This document shows positions 29,589 to 33,681 of a DNA stretch of 33,681 nucleotides, in pieces (the stretch's first letter is position 1; every line of letters begins with the position of its first letter). A model generated the notes under the pieces. That model had not been told where the DNA came from, did no database searches, and saw only the letters and a list, made by a program, of their open reading frames with translations. Made by a program: the position numbers and the translations under genes. This stretch comes from DSYF01 sp041181065 (GTDB taxonomy: Bacteria > Verrucomicrobiota > Verrucomicrobiia > Limisphaerales > DSYF01): NCBI GenBank assembly GCA_041181065.1, contig JBEGQI010000245.1:1-33681 (forward strand), written 5' to 3'.

Positions 29589-30077
29589 ATGAGGTTTTTG
29601 AAGCGTCTATTTTCGCCAGCCAGTCAGCCTGTCAAGGTGGAGAGTAGTTCTGGTTTCGAGGTCGAGTATTGTGAGCCGATTTCCAGTCACTGTGATTGTT
29701 GTGATGGTTTTACCATTACGCTGAATCGTCTCGTCAAGCACGACGGCTGGCCGTATGCGATATGTCGGATCACGTTTTCTGACACTCATGCAGAGCCGCC
29801 TGCCAAGGGGATATTTGGGATTGGTATGTTTGGCGAGGGCACATCCCTCGACCAGCGTGTGGCGTTTGCAGCGGTGCTACGCCCGGACGGAGTGATGGTC
29901 GTTGATGCTACCGATGAGGAGTGGCCCAACTGTGATTTGCTTGGTCCGAAGCTGTCGCGTGAGGCCGCATTGCAGCATGAGCGCAAGGGCGAGCTGTTCC
30001 GGTTGATTGACGAGCTATATTTACATGATGCTGCACTGGCTTCACATTTTGCTAGAGTCGTCGAAGGAGCAGCCTAA
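29589..30077 (+). CDS. Hypothetical protein of an integron-like cassette
   Basis: The protein is 162 residues with no recognised family. It has a cysteine cluster (C28, C35, C37, C38 in CEPISSHCDCCDGF), a mixed alpha/beta feel and an acidic, helical C-terminus (REAALQHERKGELFRLIDELYL). No signal peptide or membrane span. Its base composition is visibly richer in A and T than that of its neighbours, and codon use is more mixed. It starts 13 bp after one attC-like site and its stop codon TAA (30075-30077) lies inside the GCCTAAC end of the next, the usual layout of an integron gene cassette. The cysteines suggest metal binding, unproven. Confidence 0.7.
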   Translation: MRFLKRLFSPASQPVKVESSSGFEVEYCEPISSHCDCCDGFTITLNRLVKHDGWPYAICRITFSDTHAEPPAKGIFGIGMFGEGTSLDQRVAFAAVLRPDGVMVVDATDEEWPNCDLLGPKLSREAALQHERKGELFRLIDELYLHDAALASHFARVVEGAA

Positions 30078-30148
30078 CTGTTGATCCGCGACAGGTTGTC
30101 CGCGCGCTGGCCACGCCGTCGCCGAGTGACGGCGCGTCACTGTTAGTT
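30072..30148 (+). other. Candidate integron attC site (right)
   Basis: The 77-bp sequence has a perfect RYYYAAC end, GCCTAAC at 30072-30078, and GTTAGTT at 30142-30148 at the other end. CTAAC pairs with GTTAG, and the adjoining TGATCCGCG and CGCGTCA pair with an unpaired base, as expected of R and L boxes with an extrahelical base. The middle can form another hairpin (GCCGTCGCCGAGTGACGGC). The stop codons of both flanking genes lie in its ends. An ordinary convergent hairpin is the alternative. Confidence 0.5.
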
Positions 30149-30703
30149 CAGCGCAGGGTCGTCGGGCATCTCGGCGATTAGGCGTTGTTTCCAGCCTTTA
30201 TCGCGCATGATCTTGTGCCAGAGCTTTTCCGGTTCCGGATCGAAGACGAGGTCGAGCGTGGCGGGATGGGTGAGCCAGGAGTTGCGTTTCATCTCGCCTT
30301 CGAGCTGGCCGGGGGACCAGCCGGCGTAACCGGCAAAGGTCTTGAGCTTGCGCGTCGCGGAGTAGCCGGCGCCGAGTTCGACGAGTTCATCGAGGGAGTG
30401 GCCCAGGTTCAGGCCGGGCAGGACGTTGGCGCCGGGCAGAAAGGCGTCGCTGTGGAGGTAGCTCATGGCCGCGGGTTGCACCGGCCCGCCGATGTAGATG
30501 AGGTCTTCCTTCAGCGATTCGGGCACTTCGGCCGTGATGACCTCGCTGAATTTCTTGTCGGTGATGCGGTTGAGGACGAGGCCGAACGCGCCTTCGGCGT
30601 CGTGCTGGCAGATGAGGACGACGGTGCGCGCGAAGAAGGAACCGGCCAGCTCGCCGCCGTCGAGGAGGAGCTGGCCTTGCAGGAATCGGGACTTTTCGCT
30701 CAC
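30143..30703 (-). CDS. YqgE/AlgH family protein (DUF179)
   Basis: The protein is about 186 residues with the AlgH signatures FLQGQLLLDGGELAGSFFAR, GAFGLVLNRIT, IYIGGPVQP and FAGYAGWSPGQLEGE. The family is conserved in diderm bacteria and has an uncertain, possibly regulatory or redox-related, role in the cytoplasm. GTG 30703 was chosen since no ATG is near the family start; the frame stays open upstream without similarity. Its stop overlaps the attC-like site. It is divergent to a small lipoprotein gene (54 bp between the starts). Confidence 0.85.
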   Translation of the reverse strand: MSEKSRFLQGQLLLDGGELAGSFFARTVVLICQHDAEGAFGLVLNRITDKKFSEVITAEVPESLKEDLIYIGGPVQPAAMSYLHSDAFLPGANVLPGLNLGHSLDELVELGAGYSATRKLKTFAGYAGWSPGQLEGEMKRNSWLTHPATLDLVFDPEPEKLWHKIMRDKGWKQRLIAEMPDDPALN

Positions 30704-30757
30704 GGCCGCAATGTGTCGCAAGCTTGCCGCGCGGGCAACTTGGATTAGATTCGGCGC

Positions 30758-30877
30758 ATGAAAAAACTGCTTATCGCGCTGGTGTTCTTGGTGGCGGTGG
30801 TGTTGACGGTGTCGGGCTGCAAGTCGCATGAGGGCAGCCGGGAGTTCATCCCCGGCAAGGGCTGGCAGCAGAATTGA
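30758..30877 (+). CDS. 39-residue lipoprotein
   Basis: A very short gene: ATG 30758 to TGA 30877. The product starts MKKLLIALVFLVAVVLTVSGC, a complete lipoprotein signal with lipidated Cys21 (in LTVSGC), leaving a mature peptide of only 19 residues (C, then KSHEGSREFIPGKGWQQN). It resembles entericidin-size lipoproteins, but the sequence is not theirs. The signal peptide quality and the absence of other explanation make it a likely real gene. It converges with the glutathione peroxidase gene. Confidence 0.75.
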   Translation: MKKLLIALVFLVAVVLTVSGCKSHEGSREFIPGKGWQQN

Positions 30878-30883
30878 GCGAGC

Positions 30884-30900
30884 CGGCGATTACTTCGCCG
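30884..30900. terminator. Possible short convergent terminator hairpin
   Basis: CGGCGA (30884-30889) and TCGCCG (30895-30900) form a 6-bp perfect stem with a 5-base loop between the convergent lipoprotein and peroxidase genes; the loop includes the first base of the peroxidase stop codon. There is no T-run, so termination is uncertain. Confidence 0.3.
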
Positions 30901-31447
30901 CGATTGCGTTTTCGATGGCTTTGGTCACTTCCTCGGATTCGGGGGCGACTTTAGGTTCGAAGCGTTTGAGGATCTTACCGTCTTTGCTGATGAGGAACTT
31001 GTTGAAGTTCCATTTGATGTCGCCGGGGAAGGGGGAGTCCTTGCCCGCGAGCTTCTCGAAGAGCGGGTGACGGTTCTTGCCGTTGACGTCGATCTTGTCG
31101 TAGAGGGGGAAGGTGACGTTGTATTTGCTGGAGCAGAATTGTTTGATCTCCTCGTTGGTGCCGGGCTCCTGCGCATTGAACTGGTTGCAGGGGAAGCCGA
31201 GGATGACGAAGCCCTTGTCCTTGTATTTCTGATAGGCGGCTTGAAGTCCGGCGTATTGCTTGGTGTGGCCGCAAAAGGAGGCGACGTTGACGATGAGGAT
31301 GGCCTTGCCTTTGTAGGCGGCGAGGGTGGTGTCTTTGCCGTCGATGTCTTTCAGCTTGATGTCGTAGAGGTTGGTTTCCGCGCGGGCAGCGAGGGTTTGG
31401 AGGGCAAGAACAGCGAGGAGCAGGGCGATGATTTTCATGAACTTCAT
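30890..31447 (-). CDS. Glutathione peroxidase family protein, exported
   Basis: The protein is 185 residues with a signal peptide (MKIIALLLAVLALQTLAARA) and the peroxidase fold of the BtuE/GPX family. The peroxidatic Cys59 lies in NVASFCGHT, the family GFPCNQF holds Cys87 and Gln89, and the active-site WNF is at residues 146-148 (IKWNFNKFLI). It is a Cys-, not a Sec-containing enzyme and would reduce hydroperoxides in the periplasm, probably with thioredoxin-like donors. The gene is transcribed away from the M48 protease gene. Starts at 31447 and 31438 are equivalent for the signal peptide. Confidence 0.9.
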   Translation of the reverse strand: MKFMKIIALLLAVLALQTLAARAETNLYDIKLKDIDGKDTTLAAYKGKAILIVNVASFCGHTKQYAGLQAAYQKYKDKGFVILGFPCNQFNAQEPGTNEEIKQFCSSKYNVTFPLYDKIDVNGKNRHPLFEKLAGKDSPFPGDIKWNFNKFLISKDGKILKRFEPKVAPESEEVTKAIENAIAAK

Positions 31448-31609
31448 AGTGTTTGCGGGTTGCGGTTTACTCGGACGCTTTGGGTCGGCGACACATTCAA
31501 GATGGTTGTCGGAGGGAATTGTTCCATGACGGCGCGCGGCGTCAACGGGCGAACGAGAAAAATTCGTTGGCGGATTGATGGCGGAAGACGCATGCCATAG
31601 AGTCGCCTC

Positions 31610-32401
31610 ATGAAGAATCTTTCCCGGATGTTTGTGGTCTGTGTCGTGCCGGCGCTGTTTGTATTGGCGGGCTTGACGGGTTGCACCACGGTGCCGGAGA
31701 CGGGCCGCCGGCAGCTTAACTTCATGTCGCCTGGCGATGAGATGCGGCTGGGCCTTTCAGAGTTCGACAAGCTAAAGCAGCAGGTGCCGATCAGCAAAGA
31801 CCCGGCGGCGAACGCACTGTTGCAGAAGGTCGGGCAGCGAGTTGCGGCGGTGGCGCCGTTGAAAGATGCGAAGTGGGAGTTTGTTGTGTTTGAGTCGAAG
31901 GAGGCGAATGCGTTTTGTCTGCCCGGCGGCAAGGTGGGTGTTTACACGGGCATCTTGCCCATCACGAAAGATGAAGCGGGTCTGGCGACGGTCATTGGTC
32001 ATGAAGTGGCGCATGCCGTGGCGCGGCACGGCGGCGAGCGGATCAGCGAGGCGATGGGGTTGCAATTGCTGGGTATCGCGGTCGATGCATCTACGAAAGA
32101 CTCCAAGTATCACGAGGCGTTTGTGTCCGGCTACGGGCTTGGGACCCAGCTTGGGGTAGCGCTGCCGCACAGTCGATTGCAGGAGTCGGAGGCGGACCAT
32201 ATCGGGCTGCTCTACATGTCGCGAGCGGGATACGATCCGGAGCAGGCGGTGTTGTTTTGGCAGCGCTTCGCGGATTTCAACAGCAAGCAGGGCAGCGCGA
32301 CACCGTGGTTTCTGCGCACCCATCCGCTGGACGCGAAGCGCATCGAGCAGTTGCGCGGCTGGATGCCAGAGGCGAAGGCGCAGTTCAAGTCAACGCAGTG
32401 A
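31610..32401 (+). CDS. M48 family metalloprotease, lipoprotein (LoiP/BepA-like)
   Basis: The protein is 263 residues. It begins with a lipoprotein signal (FVLAGLTGC, Cys25) followed by the typical TVPETGRRQLNFMSPGDE. The zinc motif is HEVAH (His131, Glu132, His135) and the third ligand lies in ESEADHIG (Glu192). RTHPLDAKRIEQL is the conserved C-terminal arginine/His region of M48C enzymes. It acts at the periplasmic face in the control of outer-membrane protein quality. No TPR domain is present, so it is closer to LoiP than to BepA. Confidence 0.92.
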   Translation: MKNLSRMFVVCVVPALFVLAGLTGCTTVPETGRRQLNFMSPGDEMRLGLSEFDKLKQQVPISKDPAANALLQKVGQRVAAVAPLKDAKWEFVVFESKEANAFCLPGGKVGVYTGILPITKDEAGLATVIGHEVAHAVARHGGERISEAMGLQLLGIAVDASTKDSKYHEAFVSGYGLGTQLGVALPHSRLQESEADHIGLLYMSRAGYDPEQAVLFWQRFADFNSKQGSATPWFLRTHPLDAKRIEQLRGWMPEAKAQFKSTQ

Positions 32402-32707
32402 ATGCGCGTCTGCGGAAAGTTATTCACAACGCTGCTGAAACGATGAAGAAGATTTCACAGCACGGCCTCGTCTCCACTTTTTGTGATGGGTCACGTTCTG
32501 AGCCCGTTTAAACTGCGCATCTTTCCTTTGAAACACAGTGGTTCAACAAAAGTTTCCGCTTTTGACGGCGGATGAAAAAAAATTCACAAGCGAGTAAAAA
32601 AATTCGCCGGGGATTTTCTGTTTGACCACAGAAAGAAAATTGCGGAAACCAAGTCGAGTCACAGCAAACCAAAACCCTTGGGCAACTTTTAATCAGTTGG
32701 CAGCGCG
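32402..32707. other. Intergenic region before pilM, AT-rich, with one hairpin
   Basis: 306 bp without a gene. It is distinctly AT-rich in 32520-32700. A perfect 7-bp stem TTTCTGT (32615-32621) and ACAGAAA (32628-32634) encloses TTGACC, which is itself a possible -35 box, but no good -10 box follows at the right distance. A single DnaA-box-like TTATTCACA lies at 32420-32428. It is expected to hold the pilM promoter; its position was not determined. Confidence 0.45.
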
Positions 32708-33681
32708 ATGTTAAACACGAAGAATTTTCTGGCGGTTGATTTCGGCGCCGGGAGCTTGAAGCTCGCCGAGTTCGAAGTGGACGACGCTGGCGCGTTGAAG
32801 ATGGTGAACTTCGCCATCAAGCCGCTCGGTGCGGAGGGTGCGGTTGAAGCCAAGCGCGAAGCCACCATTCTCAAGGCGTTGCAAGAAGTCATCGCCGAAA
32901 AGGGCGTCAAGGCAAAGACTGTCAATGTTTGCGCGCCGGGTTTTCATGTTTTCTCCAAGTTCGTCAAGCTGCCGCCGGTGGATTCCACCAAGGTGACGCA
33001 GATCATTCAATACGAGGCGCAGCAGAACGTGCCGTTCCCGCTCGCGGAAGTCGTCTGGGATTACCAGATTCTCGGCGCGACCCCGACCGGTGAGTTGGAA
33101 GTGCTCCTCGTCGCAATCAAGGCGGATGTGGTTGAAGGCTTGTTCCGCGTGACCGAGCAGGCGGGTTTAGGCCTGCAAATCACGGATGCCTCGCCTGCGG
33201 CGCTGTGCAATGCGTTTCGCTACAACTACGGCGATCTAGAAGATTGCACGATGTTGCTCGATATCGGTGCAAAGACGAGCAATCTGTTGTTCTTCGAGAA
33301 GGGCAAAGTATACGCCCGTAGCATCAATCTTGGCGCGAATTCGATCACGCAGGACTTTGCCAACGAATCAAAGCTGCAGTTTGGCAAAGCGGACCAGATC
33401 AAGATCGACGAGGGGTTTGTCAGCTTGGGCGGAGCTTACGAGGAGCCAGAGAATCCGCACCAAGCGGCGATTTCCAAGATTGCGCGCCAGTTCATGACGC
33501 GGCTGCACATTCAAGTGAACCAGACGTTGCAATTCTACCGCGGCCAGCAGGGCGGCGGTGCCCCGGCCCGATTGTTCCTTGCCGGTGGCGCCTCGGTGAT
33601 GCCCTACACGGCTCAATTTTTCGCGGAAAAGCTCAATGTTCCGGTCGAATACTTCAACCCGTTCCGCAACGTCCAGATTGA
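32708..33681 (+). CDS. pilM: Type IV pilus assembly protein PilM (partial, 3' end beyond window)
   Basis: The gene starts at ATG 32708 and stays open to the window edge (324 complete codons). The actin-like ATPase fold is seen from the phosphate-1 loop LAVDFGAGSLKLAEFE, through YEAQQNVPFPL, to the phosphate-2 loop MLLDIGAKTSNLLFFEKGK and LFLAGGASVMP. PilM binds ATP on the cytoplasmic side and recruits PilN/PilO; it is also the counterpart of the cytoplasmic part of GspL. The end, PFRNVQI, matches the family and about 20-40 residues are missing. It is probably the first gene of a pilMNO-like operon supplying the subunits absent from the pseudopilin operon at 925-4904. Confidence 0.92.
   Translation, partial: MLNTKNFLAVDFGAGSLKLAEFEVDDAGALKMVNFAIKPLGAEGAVEAKREATILKALQEVIAEKGVKAKTVNVCAPGFHVFSKFVKLPPVDSTKVTQIIQYEAQQNVPFPLAEVVWDYQILGATPTGELEVLLVAIKADVVEGLFRVTEQAGLGLQITDASPAALCNAFRYNYGDLEDCTMLLDIGAKTSNLLFFEKGKVYARSINLGANSITQDFANESKLQFGKADQIKIDEGFVSLGGAYEEPENPHQAAISKIARQFMTRLHIQVNQTLQFYRGQQGGGAPARLFLAGGASVMPYTAQFFAEKLNVPVEYFNPFRNVQI

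Noticed and set aside
29350..29592. An 80-codon open frame starting in an ATGA overlap with the lipoprotein gene at 28961-29353
   Set aside because: More than half of it lies in the attC-like site, the peptide (NHALHRTASAP and onward) is what such sites give when translated, and no domain is visible. The first 35 codons could be the relic of a gene, but cannot be supported.
32420..32428. DnaA box TTATTCACA in the pilM intergenic region as part of an origin
   Set aside because: Only one good box; no cluster, no dnaA, dnaN or gyrB nearby. One 9-mer of this sort is expected by chance in AT-rich DNA.

Overview
This window looks like chromosomal DNA of a diderm, GC-rich bacterium of the Verrucomicrobiota (probably the Pedosphaera/Limisphaerales side). 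The reasons are the DUF1800/DUF1501 secreted pair, Tat-exported Gfo/Idh/MocA oxidoreductases, PQQ-type beta-propellers, many short lipoproteins, few clear Shine-Dalgarno sites and a dispersed pseudopilin locus. This placement is inference from gene content. No rRNA, tRNA or CRISPR array was seen.

Layout. (1) 15-860: larE, a sulfur insertase for the nickel-pincer cofactor, with no other lar gene nearby. (2) 925-4904: five type II secretion/pseudopilus genes (gspF-H-I-J-K type), all coupled by 1-4 nt overlaps. They are followed by a membrane-anchored PQQ-like propeller (4971-6527), a patatin-like lipoprotein (6575-7939) and a Tat-exported oxidoreductase (8019-9500). (3) 9591-11347: an OmpR/histidine kinase pair. 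(4) 11375-16383: an RND efflux unit (DUF2892 protein, lipoprotein adaptor, permease) closed by a convergent ArsR-type regulator. Near-identical operator-like sequences lie over the promoter of the efflux unit and in front of arsR. The permease gene carries an in-frame 73-bp palindromic element.

(5) 16490-18864: an exported protein with nine haem-binding motifs whose reading frame is broken once near 16735. (6) 18887-20251 (minus): a Y-family DNA polymerase. (7) 20417-20848: a LAB_N membrane domain fused to a zinc ribbon, then a bidirectional terminator and two small single-span membrane proteins that look like diverged paralogues. (8) 21725-27479: a tightly coupled DUF1800-DUF1501-DNRLRE cluster of exported proteins. 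The DUF1800 protein is about twice the usual size because of an inserted tandem carbohydrate-binding-like repeat. (9) 27531-28460: a rhomboid protease, followed by a 41-bp minisatellite.

(10) 28961-30148: a lipoprotein gene and then a candidate integron gene cassette, meaning one AT-richer gene of unknown function bracketed by two attC-like sites, with no integrase in the window. (11) 30143-32401: AlgH/YqgE protein, a 39-residue lipoprotein, an exported glutathione peroxidase and an M48 metalloprotease lipoprotein. (12) 32708-end: pilM, truncated by the window edge and probably the first gene of a second secretion/pilus operon that would complement the pseudopilin operon at the left.

The most interesting features are the ArsR-operator/efflux unit, the palindromic element inside the permease, the 41-bp minisatellite, the isolated integron-like cassette and the remodelled DUF1800 protein.
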